Part shown: piece after piece, positions 16,893 through 25,498 of the stretch
Layout of the letters: every line of letters starts with the position of its first letter
Position numbering within the stretch: position 1 is the stretch's first letter
Assembly (NCBI GenBank): GCA_947504115.1
Contig: CANNGH010000004.1
Span: 310,001 to 374,000 of the forward strand
DNA: 64,000 bases
DNA from: an uncultured Sedimentitalea sp.
GTDB taxonomy: Bacteria; Pseudomonadota; Alphaproteobacteria; Rhodobacterales; Rhodobacteraceae
Reading direction: 5' to 3'
Notes under the pieces: generated by a model
Told to the model about the DNA's origin: nothing
The model's input: the letters and a program-made list of their open reading frames with translations, nothing else
The model's database searches: none
Translations under genes and position numbers: made by a program

Positions 16893-17780
16893 TTAATCAA
16901 TATCTATTGCTCCAAACTGCTTTGATTTGTGATCTGGTTCAATATGAATTGTAATCTGAGCATCGCCCAATGCGTCCTTCAATGCTTTCTCAACCCGATC
17001 ACAGATTTCATGCGCTTGGAACACTGTTAATTCTCCAGGCATGACCAGATGAAAATCGATAAAGATTGCTGACCCTGCATGGCGTGTCCGAAGGTCGTGA
17101 GCCTCCATTGCACCGTTTGCTACCGACGCTATGATTTCAGTGATATTGCTTAGCGTTTTCTCTGACACAGCTTCATCCATGAGGCCGCTCAAGGATTCTC
17201 TAATGATCTTCGAGCCCGACCAAAGGATGTTGACGGCAACGAGGACTGCCAGCGCCGGATCAAGGATCCACCACCCAGTTGCGACTGCAAGCAGAACGCC
17301 AACGGCCACGCCGACAGAGGTCAGAACATCCGTAAGCAGGTGCTTTCCATCGGCTGCCAATGCCGGAGATTTTTGCATCCGTCCACGAGAAATCAGAACC
17401 CATGCCCAAAAGCCATTAATTACTGTCGCCCCGAGATTCACGAGAAGCCCCTCGACCGGCGCATCAAGCGCGATAGGCTCCATGAATCCGCCGTAAGCCT
17501 CTCGTAAAATCAAAAGCGCGGCCACGATAATCATCACGCCTTCGAGGACGGCGCTAAAAAACTCTGCTTTGTGATGACCGTAAGGATGATTGGCGTCGGC
17601 AGGCTTGGCCGCAATATGTATGGCAACGAGAGCGGCGAACGCAGTTGCAACATTTACCGTGCTTTCGAGCGCGTCCGACAACAGCGCCACTGAGCCTGTC
17701 ATCAAATATGCGATTGATTTCAGACCCAGAACGGCGAAGCCCACAAAAATACTGCCAATCGCAAGTTTGATAGTGGTCAT
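16893..17780 (-). CDS. Cation diffusion facilitator (CDF) metal exporter
   Basis: A 295-aa inner-membrane H+-coupled exporter. TM2 carries LLSDALESTVN and TM5 DGKHLLTDVLTS, the two metal-binding motifs, and HPYGHHKAEFF sits in the loop after TM2. The C-terminal cytosolic dimer domain (IFIDFHLVMPGELTVFQAHEICDRVE) is complete. Six membrane segments fit the family. The first motif has Asp and Glu rather than His, as in FieF-like or broad Fe/Zn/Cd CDFs, so substrate cannot be fixed. It is divergent from the ChrB-like gene; no MerR-type promoter precedes it. Confidence 0.92.
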   Translation of the reverse strand: MTTIKLAIGSIFVGFAVLGLKSIAYLMTGSVALLSDALESTVNVATAFAALVAIHIAAKPADANHPYGHHKAEFFSAVLEGVMIIVAALLILREAYGGFMEPIALDAPVEGLLVNLGATVINGFWAWVLISRGRMQKSPALAADGKHLLTDVLTSVGVAVGVLLAVATGWWILDPALAVLVAVNILWSGSKIIRESLSGLMDEAVSEKTLSNITEIIASVANGAMEAHDLRTRHAGSAIFIDFHLVMPGELTVFQAHEICDRVEKALKDALGDAQITIHIEPDHKSKQFGAIDID

Positions 17781-17962
17781 GGCAGTCCTCTTTTGTTTGC
17801 CGTCGTGTCAGGTAGACAAATCATCATGAAAGCGCAAATAGTTGAATTTGAGAATGAAAATCATATTCGATCGCAGGTAGTGAGGTTGCACCCAGAACTG
17901 GAGGGATACCGTCGGGAGAATAGCAAAAAGATTCAAGACTCCGCCTCGATATATCGTAACTC
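17781..17962. other. Divergent intergenic region between CDF and ChrB-like genes
   Basis: AT-rich spacer presumably holding the leftward CDF promoter. CGTAAC at 17955-17960 is a half-site of the palindrome described next. Confidence 0.4.
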
Positions 17963-17990
17963 TTGACCTGTTACGGTCGTAACATTATAG
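17963..17990 (+). promoter_or_regulatory. Promoter with palindromic operator filling the spacer
   Basis: TTGACC (17963-17968) and TTATAG (17985-17990) are 16 bases apart, and the spacer is exactly the palindrome TGTTACGGTCGTAACA (17969-17984; 7-2-7, perfect). A regulator bound there would occupy the RNA polymerase site. The expected transcription start would fall at or next to the ATG at 17998, so the message may be nearly leaderless. Confidence 0.6.
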
Positions 17991-17997
17991 ATGGGTC

Positions 17998-18540
17998 ATG
18001 AAAAACACTTCATGGCTACTTCTCACCTACAAAGTTCCTCCGGAGCCTGCCGCCAAGCGGGTCTCCCTCTGGCGCAAGCTCAAGGGAATGGGGGCGGTCT
18101 ATCTTCAGAACGGGGTTTGCCTTCTGCCCAAGACCGACGATCACGTTCGCCGCCTCAAGATGCTGGAAAACGATATTTCAGAGGCGCAGGGAGAGTCGGT
18201 CATCCTCGAAACCGTTGCCCTCGATCCGGCGCAGGAAACCAAGGTTTTGGCGCGCTTCAAAGCAGAGCGCGACGACGCCTATGAAGAATTCATAGACAAG
18301 TGCGATGACTTCGAGGCCGAAGTCGCCAAGGAAGTGACGGCCAACCATTTCACCTATGCCGAACTGGAAGAGAACGACGTCGATCTCAAGAAGCTTCAGG
18401 GCTGGCTGACGAAAATCCAGAAACTCGACTTCTACGGTGCCGACCGCGCATCCGAGGCACAGGAGCGGCTGAAAGGCTGCGTCACCGTGCTGGATGATTA
18501 CGCGCGCAAGGTTTTCGACGCGCATGATGAAAACAAGTGA
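17998..18540 (+). CDS. ChrB N-terminal-like protein (chromate-associated)
   Basis: A 180-aa protein resembling the ChrB_N domain: WLLLTYKVPPEPAAKRVSLWRKLKGMGAVYLQNGVCLLP, then a charged helical region and GWLTKIQKLDFYG near the end. Full-length ChrB (about 310 aa) has a second domain which is absent here, and no chrA chromate transporter is nearby. It may be a stand-alone regulator; the palindromic promoter just upstream is a candidate autoregulatory site. Downstream lie the DUF1127 and COG4280-like genes on the same strand with short gaps. Confidence 0.78.
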   Translation: MKNTSWLLLTYKVPPEPAAKRVSLWRKLKGMGAVYLQNGVCLLPKTDDHVRRLKMLENDISEAQGESVILETVALDPAQETKVLARFKAERDDAYEEFIDKCDDFEAEVAKEVTANHFTYAELEENDVDLKKLQGWLTKIQKLDFYGADRASEAQERLKGCVTVLDDYARKVFDAHDENK

Positions 18541-18550
18541 GGTCAACACC

Positions 18551-18754
18551 ATGAATGAACTGACAGTTCAAAGGCCGTCCCCGCCCGTCCGGTTCGCGCC
18601 ATCCCTTTCGCGATCAACCGGACCAACGGCTCTCGCCCTCTGGCTCGACCGGCAGCGCCAGCGCGCCCACCTGTCCCAGCTCGACCAACATCTGCTTGAC
18701 GACATCGCCGTGAGCCGCGTCAAGGCCATTCGGGAGGCGCGGCGATGGGACTGA
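18551..18754 (+). CDS. DUF1127 small protein
   Basis: A 67-aa protein ending in the DUF1127 motif: LALWLDRQRQRAHLSQLDQHLLDDIAVSRVKAIREARR. Such small Arg-rich proteins in alphaproteobacteria influence RNA turnover and stress or phosphate responses. The start at 18551 lies 10 bases after the ChrB-like stop. Confidence 0.8.
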   Translation: MNELTVQRPSPPVRFAPSLSRSTGPTALALWLDRQRQRAHLSQLDQHLLDDIAVSRVKAIREARRWD

Positions 18755-18784
18755 ACCGCGCACGGGCTATAAGGGAGAGCGACA

Positions 18785-19533
18785 ATGCTTGAATGGTCCA
18801 CCGCAGGCCCCGCCGTTGGGGCAGCCTTTCTGGCCTCGATTGTCGAAGTTGTCGAGGCGTTCACCATCGTGCTGGTGGTCGCCACCCTGCGGGGCTGGAA
18901 GCCCGCTGTGCTTGGCACGGTGCCGCGTTGTTCGTCCTGGCGGCAATCGTCATGATACTCGGCCCGCTTCTCGATCAGGTGCCGCTTCACCTGCTGCAAC
19001 TGGTGATCGGGGTGCTTCTACTGCTCTTCGGCATCGGCTGGCTGCGCAAGGCCGCGCTGCGGGCGGGCGGCGTCATTCCGCTGCACGACGAGAATGCGAT
19101 CTTTGCAAAGGAAACGGCGGGCCTGACCGCCGAGGTTGAGCGCCGACAGACATCGCAGGACTGGATCGCGGGGATCGCCGCGTTCAAGGCGGTGCTGCTT
19201 GAAGGGCTGGAAGTCATCTTCATCGTAATCGCTGTCGGTGCAGGGCGCGGGATGCTCTGGCCTGCCAGTCTGGGTGCGCTTGCGGCCTGCGTCCTGGTCC
19301 TTGTGGTTGGAGCGATTGCGCATCGACCGCTGGCACGGGTGCCGGAAAACACCCTCAAGTTCGGCGTCGGGGTCATGCTGTCAGCTTTCGGCGTGTTCTG
19401 GACCGGCGAAGGACTGGGCGTGGACTGGCCGGGGCATGACCTTGCCCTGTTCGTCTTCGCGGCGCTGTTCCTTGCCGCAGGGATCATGGCTGCCCGCATG
19501 GTGCGGCAGCCAATCAGGGAGGTGACGCCATGA
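18785..19533 (+). pseudogene. COG4280-like membrane protein, frameshifted
   Basis: The N-terminus is read from the ATG at 18785 (MLEWSTAGPAVGAAFLASIVEVVEAFTIVLVVATLRGWKPAVLGT), then the frame must shift near 18920 to continue as GAALFVLAAIVMILGPLLDQ through to the stop at 19531-19533. The protein has internal duplication: EVVEAFTIV in the first half and LEGLEVIFIV in the second, both within predicted helices. Function is unknown; it sits in metal-linked clusters. The single frameshift may be a real mutation, a sequencing error or an unusual recoding event. Confidence 0.75.
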
Positions 19534-19763
19534 ACATCCTCAAGGACGTTCTGTCAGAGCTGTTCAGCATGTTCGTTGCTGACGCCCGGCTCACGGCCAC
19601 CATTCTGGCGACGGTCGCGCTCGCTGCGGTGCTGATCGACACGACCAGTCTGCCACCCCTCGCAGGCGGCTTGGTCCTGCTGCTGGGTTGTATCGCCGTC
19701 CTGTTCCTCAGCGTCAGACGGGAAGCCAAGCGACGCGTGTCATCGCAATCAGGTTCCTTTTGA
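19530..19763 (+). CDS. Small two-helix membrane protein (77 aa)
   Basis: No family recognised. Two hydrophobic segments (ATILATVALAAVLI and LAGGLVLLLGCIAVLFL) and a basic C-terminus (RREAKRR). The ATG overlaps the preceding stop (ATGA), so it is translationally coupled to the COG4280-like gene and may act with it in the membrane. Confidence 0.65.
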   Translation: MNILKDVLSELFSMFVADARLTATILATVALAAVLIDTTSLPPLAGGLVLLLGCIAVLFLSVRREAKRRVSSQSGSF

Positions 19764-19824
19764 TCTGTGCAGGTGCATTCTTCATGTTCAAAGCGCCAAT
19801 CCTAAACTTGCCGACACCCTGCGC

Positions 19825-20238
19825 ATGAAGCGAACCACGATCATGGACCAACTGCGGGACTGGGCCCGCACGATACAGCGCGACGTGGTCGCACTCTACC
19901 TGGCGGCCCGTGACCCGCGCGTGCCACGGCTCGCAAAGCTCGTCGCGGTCTGCGTCGTCGCCTATGCCCTCAGTCCTGTCGACCTGATCCCGGATTTCAT
20001 TCCGGTTCTGGGCTATCTTGACGACGTGATACTCGTGCCGCTCGGCATTCTGCTGGCCGTCCGACTCGTGCCCGGTGATGTGATGGCCGATCTCAGGTCG
20101 AAGGCCGATCTGCATTCAGTGCTTCCGAAAAGCCGCGCGGCGGCGATCATGGTTGTGGCGATCTGGATGGCAGTTGCCGCCGCGATTTCGTGGTGGTGGT
20201 TCAAAGGGGACATTACGGCCAATAGCACCCCAATGTAG
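19825..20238 (+). CDS. YkvA family (DUF1232) membrane protein
   Basis: A 137-aa protein with the DUF1232 core VVAYALSPVDLIPDFIPVLGYLDDVILVPLGILLAVRLVP and a C-terminal membrane helix (AAAIMVVAIWMAVAAAISWWWF). The family is common in metal and stress clusters, but no biochemical role is known to me. A second Met at codon 7 is an alternative start. Confidence 0.85.
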   Translation: MKRTTIMDQLRDWARTIQRDVVALYLAARDPRVPRLAKLVAVCVVAYALSPVDLIPDFIPVLGYLDDVILVPLGILLAVRLVPGDVMADLRSKADLHSVLPKSRAAAIMVVAIWMAVAAAISWWWFKGDITANSTPM

Positions 20239-20342
20239 ATTTGATTTCGGCCTTGCATCAAATGCGATGTCTAACAATTTTCATCATCTGCCAGCAATGA
20301 TGAAAGGCGGGCACATAGTTGAACGATACCAGAAGAAAGTTC
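20239..20342. other. Intergenic spacer upstream of the P-type ATPase
   Basis: AT-rich, no gene. It leads into the MerR-type promoter at 20343. Confidence 0.5.
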
Positions 20343-20373
20343 TTGAACCTCTAGTTGCTGAAGCTCCTAGAAA
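20343..20373 (+). promoter_or_regulatory. MerR-type promoter for the P-type ATPase (site 1)
   Basis: TTGAAC (20343-20348), a 19-base spacer containing CTCTAGTTGCTGAAGCTC, then TAGAAA (20368-20373). The overlong 19-base spacer is the hallmark of promoters activated by MerR-family proteins. The sequence resembles six other sites in the island. Confidence 0.7.
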
Positions 20374-20403
20374 TACAAACTATCCGGTGAAAGGACCTCG
20401 AAA

Positions 20404-22728
20404 ATGCCACATGATGTAACCCATGATACCCATTCCAAGTCCTGCTGCGGCCAGACGGCCGAAGGCACCGCGCAGGTTGCAGCACCTGCGCCATCTGCCG
20501 GACGCAGTTTTCGCGTCAACGGGCTGGATTGTGCGGAAGAGGTCGCGATCCTGAACAAGGTCGTCGGACCGGAAGTCGGCGGCAGCGAGCATCTGGCATT
20601 CGACGTGATCAACGGGCGCATGACCATCCTCGAAAGCGCCAAGCCGCTCAGCGACGACAAGATCATCAAGATCGTCGGCTCGACTGGGATGAGTGCGAAG
20701 ATGTGGGATGCCGAAAGCGCTGAAGCGGATCAGGCGGCGCATTTCGCGCGCCAGCGTCTTTTCACGGGCCTGAGCGGCGGCTTCTGGGCCGCGGGGTTCC
20801 TCTACCATATCGTCGAGACCGGGGCCGGAGGAGCGCTGCGGCTCTTCTCTGGTCATGGCGAGACATCGATGCCTCTGATCGAAATGGGACTGTTCCTGCT
20901 GGCAGTCGTGCTGGGCGCTTGGCTGGTCGCGCCCAAGGCCTGGTCGGCGGCGCGCCGATTGTCGCCTGACATGAACCTGCTGATGATCGTCGCAGTGGCC
21001 GGGGCGATCGGGCTGGGCGAGTTTTTCGAGGCGGCGACGGTCGCATTCTTCTTTGCTCTGTCCCTCGCGCTCGAATCCTGGAGCGTGGGGCGTGCGCGCA
21101 ACGCGGTCTCGGCCCTGTTGGACCTGGCTCCGCCAACAGCGCGGGTCATTCGCGCCGACGGATCGGAGACCGATGTTCCTGCGGCTCAGGTTGCGATCGG
21201 TGACCGCTTCGTTGTCCGGGGCGGGGACCGTATCCCGCTCGACGGCGAAGTTACTGACGGTCGCGGCGATGTCGATCAGGCTCCGATTACCGGAGAGAGT
21301 GCCTTGGTCGCCAAGGAAGCCGGAGACGAGGTCTATGCCGGTACGATCAACGGCGACGGCACGCTGATGGTCAGGGCCACGAAAGCCGCTGGCGACACAG
21401 TGCTGTCAAAGATCATCCGCATGGTGGGTGATGCGCATTCACGCCGGGCCGAGGTCGAGCAATGGGTCACGAAATTCGCCCGCATCTACACGCCCATCGT
21501 CATGGCGCTGGCGGTTCTGATCGTCGTCGGTCCGCCGCTGCTGTTCGCGGGAGCGTGGAACTACTGGTTCTACAATGCCTTGGTTCTTCTCGTGATCGCC
21601 TGCCCCTGTGCACTGGTCATCTCCACGCCGGTTTCCATCGTCGCCTCGCTCGCGGCATCTGCCCGCAACGGTGTGCTGATCAAGGGCGGTGCCTATGTGG
21701 AGGCTCCGTCACGCCTGACAGCTCTGGCAATGGACAAGACCGGGACGATCACCATGGGAGAACCGGAGGTCGCGGGCCTGCATCCTTTAGGCGGCACGGT
21801 CGAACGCGACCTTCTGAGCGCCGCTGTCGCGTTGGAAGCCCGCTCTTCGCATCCTCTGGCGCGGGCCATCCTCGCGCGCGGCGAACGCGACGGGTTGAAG
21901 CAGTCGGCGGCTACCGACACCAAAACGGTGCCAGGCCGCGGCGTAGAGGGAACCTGGGAGGGCCAGCCTGTTTGGCTTGGTTCGGATCGTTTTGCGACCG
22001 AGAAAGGGCTCGGCGAGACGATCCCTCGCGACCTGCTGGAGCGGATCGAGGGAGCTGGCAGCACACTCGTGGCCGTGGGCTCAGGAAACCGTCTGCTGGG
22101 CCTGATCGAACTGCGCGACCGTATCCGCCCGGATGCGAAGGGGGTCGTGGCACGCTTGCATGCCCAGGGCGTGAAAAAGATCATCATGCTGACCGGCGAC
22201 AACGAGCGCACGGCACGCGCTGTGGCGGCAGAGGTCGGCATCGACGAGGTTCGCGCGGAACTTCTGCCCGAGGACAAGGTGACGGCAATCGAGGAACTGG
22301 TTGCCAACTATGATGTAGTGGCAATGATCGGCGACGGTGTGAACGATGCACCTGCCATGGCGCGGGCGCATTTCGCCATCGCCATGGGTGCGGTCGGATC
22401 GGACGCCGCTATTGAGACCGCCGATATCGCGTTGATGACGGACGATATCGCCAAGGTGCCATGGCTGATCGGGCATTCACGCCGGACCATGGGCATCATT
22501 CATCAGAATATCGGCATCGCACTGGCGACCAAGGCGCTGTTCGTCGGGCTGACGGTCTTCGGCATGGCGACGATGTGGGGGGCCATCGCTGCGGATGTCG
22601 GCGTTTCGCTGCTGGTCGTCGCCAACGCGCTCAGGCTGCTCCGGGCCAAGAAGGATCGACCAGACCCGTCCGGAGGAGAGAAAGTGGGAGAGAAGGTGGC
22701 GCAGGGAGCCCTGGCGCATGGCCATTGA
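20404..22728 (+). CDS. P1B-type heavy-metal ATPase (Zn/Cd/Pb export type)
   Basis: A 774-aa inner-membrane pump. A Cys/His-rich start (THDTHSKSCCGQ) is followed by an HMA-like domain in which the usual CxxC is replaced by DCAEE. Then come the transmembrane region with CPCALVIS, the actuator loop (TGES), the phosphorylation site DKTGTIT, HP locus RSSHPLARA and GDGVNDAPA. CPC together with the DCxEE-type leader is typical of the ZntA/CadA branch rather than CopA. Ribosome site AAAGGA precedes the ATG. It is under the MerR-type promoter at 20343, so induction by metal through the MerR protein at 31131 is likely. Confidence 0.93.
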   Translation: MPHDVTHDTHSKSCCGQTAEGTAQVAAPAPSAGRSFRVNGLDCAEEVAILNKVVGPEVGGSEHLAFDVINGRMTILESAKPLSDDKIIKIVGSTGMSAKMWDAESAEADQAAHFARQRLFTGLSGGFWAAGFLYHIVETGAGGALRLFSGHGETSMPLIEMGLFLLAVVLGAWLVAPKAWSAARRLSPDMNLLMIVAVAGAIGLGEFFEAATVAFFFALSLALESWSVGRARNAVSALLDLAPPTARVIRADGSETDVPAAQVAIGDRFVVRGGDRIPLDGEVTDGRGDVDQAPITGESALVAKEAGDEVYAGTINGDGTLMVRATKAAGDTVLSKIIRMVGDAHSRRAEVEQWVTKFARIYTPIVMALAVLIVVGPPLLFAGAWNYWFYNALVLLVIACPCALVISTPVSIVASLAASARNGVLIKGGAYVEAPSRLTALAMDKTGTITMGEPEVAGLHPLGGTVERDLLSAAVALEARSSHPLARAILARGERDGLKQSAATDTKTVPGRGVEGTWEGQPVWLGSDRFATEKGLGETIPRDLLERIEGAGSTLVAVGSGNRLLGLIELRDRIRPDAKGVVARLHAQGVKKIIMLTGDNERTARAVAAEVGIDEVRAELLPEDKVTAIEELVANYDVVAMIGDGVNDAPAMARAHFAIAMGAVGSDAAIETADIALMTDDIAKVPWLIGHSRRTMGIIHQNIGIALATKALFVGLTVFGMATMWGAIAADVGVSLLVVANALRLLRAKKDRPDPSGGEKVGEKVAQGALAHGH

Positions 22729-22786
22729 TTGATCAGGCATGCCGACACCGATATGAATGGGCACATAAAAAGATCGAGCGGACGAC

Positions 22787-23290
22787 ATGATGAAAACGAC
22801 ACGACGCGCTGCGGTTCTAGGCGGGCTGGCTCTCGGTCTCGCCGGATGCGCGAGCAAGTTTCGGGCCTACGACGGGCCCGAAGTCACCCGGCTGCAAATG
22901 TTCAAGGGCGACCGGAACCTGTTCCTGTTCAACGACGCCCAAGTCCTGAAAGCCTACCGGATCGATCTCGGGTTTGCGGCAGAGGGGCCCAAGCAGTTCG
23001 AAGGTGATGGAAAAACGCCCGAGGGGGCCTATACCGTCGACCGCCGCAATCCTGACAGTCTGTTCCATCTCTCCATCGGCATCTCCTATCCGAACGAGGC
23101 CGATATCGCCTTCGCCGCTGCACAGGGACGTGAGCCGGGCGGCGACATTTTCATCCATGGCGGGCCGCGACCCGGCATCGACGCGATCAAACCAGACTGG
23201 ACGGCGGGTTGCATCGCGGTGTCGAACCGCGAGATTGAGGATATCTACGCGATGGTGCGGGACGACACGCCGATCGACATATTCGCCTAG
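22787..23290 (+). CDS. L,D-transpeptidase (YkuD) lipoprotein
   Basis: A 167-aa protein with a lipoprotein signal ending in LAGCAS and a YkuD domain whose catalytic motif is IFIHGGPRPG-IDAIKPDWTAGCIAVSN; the His and Cys are both present. It would make or edit 3-3 peptidoglycan cross-links or anchor proteins in the periplasm. It starts 58 bases after the P-ATPase on the same strand and converges on the leftward Lnt operon. A second L,D-transpeptidase is at 36799, also within the metal island. Confidence 0.9.
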   Translation: MMKTTRRAAVLGGLALGLAGCASKFRAYDGPEVTRLQMFKGDRNLFLFNDAQVLKAYRIDLGFAAEGPKQFEGDGKTPEGAYTVDRRNPDSLFHLSIGISYPNEADIAFAAAQGREPGGDIFIHGGPRPGIDAIKPDWTAGCIAVSNREIEDIYAMVRDDTPIDIFA

Positions 23291-23315
23291 CGCCGTTGCG
23301 GCTTTAGCGGGAGGA

Positions 23316-23480
23316 TCAGAGAACCCGGGCGAGAAAGATCGAGGCGAACAACGCCAGGAGCCCGAATGCGATCGCGGAACTCGCCGCGTACTGGGCGATG
23401 TCCAGCTTGTTGCCGCCGCGCTTCTTGGCGAGATATCCGCCCCATACGGCACCCGCCACTGCTCCAAAAATCACGATCAT
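23316..23480 (-). CDS. Small membrane protein (54 aa)
   Basis: Starts at MIVIFGAVAGAVWGGYLAKKRGG; two hydrophobic segments, the second SSAIAFGLLALFASIFLARVL. The ATG (23478-23480) overlaps the TGA of lnt, so it is the last gene of the leftward operon. Glycine-rich start resembles small Gly-zipper membrane proteins. Function unknown. Confidence 0.65.
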   Translation of the reverse strand: MIVIFGAVAGAVWGGYLAKKRGGNKLDIAQYAASSAIAFGLLALFASIFLARVL

Positions 23481-25012
23481 GGCACGTTTTCCTTTGCGAT
23501 AGTCAATCCATTGGCGCCCGCGATGCACGCAGCCAAAACGAGCAGGAACATCATCTGTCCGTATTTCCCGAACGGCGTGGCCGGGAGCGCAGCTGGCAAG
23601 CGGGCGTCCAGCACGCCGGTCTCATCCAGCCCGAGGCGGGCGATGATCCGGCCGTACCCATCGATAACTGCTGAAATGCCCGTATTGGCCGCGCGAACCA
23701 TCGGCAGCCCCCCTTCGACCGCGCGCATCCTGGCAGAGGCCAGATGTTGCCGGGGGCCGAGAGACGCACCGAACCAAGCGTCATTGGTGGCGTTGAAGAT
23801 CCAGTCCGGACGCGAAGCGGCGTCTACGACACGTCCCGGAAAAATCGCCTCGTAACAGATCGAAAGGCCGACCGGAGGTAAACCGGGCAGCTCAACGGTC
23901 TGAGGGCCGGGACCGGGTGTAAAGTCCCCAAGCCCCGCCGTCAGCCGCTGGAGCGGAAGAAAACCCCGCAAGGGAACGTATTCCCCGAACGGCACGAGAT
24001 GATGCTTGGCGTATCTCGTGACGATCCGTCCGGTCTGATCGACCGCGAGGATCGAATTTCTATAGCGTATGCCAGTCCCGCCCGGCTCGCGCGTCTGGGC
24101 GCCGGTCAGAAGAGCGCTGCCCTCAGGCAGATGTTCAGCAATCTGATCCAACATTTCAGGATCCTCGTCGAGATAGCCGGGAAAGGCGCTCTCGGGCCAG
24201 AGAAGGACATCAAACCCGCCAGCCTGCGCAGACAGGTCCAGATAGCGGGTTATGTTGCGGGCACGGAACGCGGGGTCCCATTTCTCCGTCTGAGGAATGT
24301 TTCCCTGAACGATCCTGACGGTTGTGTCTGTCGGCGATGTGATCCCCATAAGGCGAAGCGTGCCGAGGGTTCCGGCACCGGCCACCAACGCCATAAAAAG
24401 AAAAACGACTAAGACATTTTGCCGACGATCCCGCATGAGGAGCGTTGCGGGCAGGACCGACAGCAGAACTGTAAGGAGGCCAAGTCCATAGCTTCCAACC
24501 CATGCCGCCGCTTGGCGTGGAATATCGTAATCGGCCCACGCATAGGCAATCAGGTTCCAGGGGAAGCCTGTCAGCACGGTGCCGCGCAGCCATTCCGAAA
24601 CCGACCAGCACACAGCGAAAATCAATGCGCCGGGCACACCTTTAACTCCAGTAGCCGCAAACGCTGCCATTGCCGCCGCCGGGAACAGCGCAAGTCCGAC
24701 GGCCAGTCCGGCCACCGCAGGAACGGCCATCCAGCCGAACCGCTCGGCGTCGACGAAAAAGCTCTCCGCGATCCAGGACAGCCCAAACAGGAAGAAGCCG
24801 ACGCCGAACGCCCATCCAGCAAAACCGGCTGTCCGGCGGGTCGCTCCGACGACAAGGAGATACAGTCCACCAAACGCGACTGGCAAAATCACTGGCAACG
24901 AGAATGGCGGCAGTGCGAGAACCGCTAGGGAACCAAGAACAAATGCACATACAGAACGTGCAAGTCCCGAAAATATCCAGACGCCGGGAGCGGTGATGTT
25001 TAGCGAAACCAC
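23477..25012 (-). CDS. lnt: Apolipoprotein N-acyltransferase
   Basis: A 511-aa membrane enzyme that N-acylates lipoproteins in the periplasm. About six N-terminal membrane helices precede a nitrilase-fold domain with the catalytic triad in VLLWPESAFP (Glu), KHHLVPFGEY (Lys) and SICYEAIFP (Cys). The start is a GTG at 25010-25012, 6 bases after lspA. An accessory copy inside a metal island, beside lspA, suggests processing of island-encoded lipoproteins or envelope repair under metal stress. The chromosomal lnt should exist elsewhere. Confidence 0.93.
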   Translation of the reverse strand: MVSLNITAPGVWIFSGLARSVCAFVLGSLAVLALPPFSLPVILPVAFGGLYLLVVGATRRTAGFAGWAFGVGFFLFGLSWIAESFFVDAERFGWMAVPAVAGLAVGLALFPAAAMAAFAATGVKGVPGALIFAVCWSVSEWLRGTVLTGFPWNLIAYAWADYDIPRQAAAWVGSYGLGLLTVLLSVLPATLLMRDRRQNVLVVFLFMALVAGAGTLGTLRLMGITSPTDTTVRIVQGNIPQTEKWDPAFRARNITRYLDLSAQAGGFDVLLWPESAFPGYLDEDPEMLDQIAEHLPEGSALLTGAQTREPGGTGIRYRNSILAVDQTGRIVTRYAKHHLVPFGEYVPLRGFLPLQRLTAGLGDFTPGPGPQTVELPGLPPVGLSICYEAIFPGRVVDAASRPDWIFNATNDAWFGASLGPRQHLASARMRAVEGGLPMVRAANTGISAVIDGYGRIIARLGLDETGVLDARLPAALPATPFGKYGQMMFLLVLAACIAGANGLTIAKENVP

Positions 25013-25018
25013 CGCGAT

Positions 25019-25495
25019 CTATCTTGATGTTTCAGATGGAGCGATCTTCTCGCGTCCAGCGACGATCAGCAAAATCCCGACGCCACAGACCACGAAGACA
25101 TCCGCAAGGTTGAACGCAGGCCAATGCGCCGTTCCGAGATAGAAATCCAGGAAATCAGTCACGCCGCCAAAGCGAAGACGGTCCACGACATTCCCAAGAG
25201 CGCCGCCGATCACCATGCCGTAGGCAACCGCCTCGGCTGCCCGCGTTGCCCGGATCAGCGAAACGGCAAGAAACAGGACGATGGCGGTGGCGACCAATGT
25301 AAGGACCCACCACGGCACATTCTGAAAGAACCCAAAGGTCACGCCGTAGTTGCGGTGGAGGATCAGGTTGAAGCCGGGGAACACGGCGACGCCGGTGGCG
25401 AGCGCTTCCGCGTTCGCAAGCACGAACGCCTTCGATGCCTGATCGGCGGCGAGTGCCGCGACAGCTGCACAAATGCCAGTGGAACAAATTGCCAT
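25019..25495 (-). CDS. lspA: Prolipoprotein signal peptidase II
   Basis: A 158-aa aspartyl protease with four membrane helices. The catalytic Asp motifs are GNVVDRLRFGGVTDFLD and WPAFNLADVFVV. It cleaves lipoprotein signal peptides. A comparable lspA-like gene (pbrC) belongs to lead-resistance operons, which makes its presence here meaningful. It lies 3 bases after the ZIP gene and is followed by lnt, so two lipoprotein maturation steps are encoded together. Confidence 0.93.
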   Translation of the reverse strand: MAICSTGICAAVAALAADQASKAFVLANAEALATGVAVFPGFNLILHRNYGVTFGFFQNVPWWVLTLVATAIVLFLAVSLIRATRAAEAVAYGMVIGGALGNVVDRLRFGGVTDFLDFYLGTAHWPAFNLADVFVVCGVGILLIVAGREKIAPSETSR

Positions 25496-25498
25496 GGA

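Noticed and set aside
17998-18540. Complete chromate-resistance operon
   Set aside because: No ChrA transporter and only the N-terminal ChrB-like domain are present.
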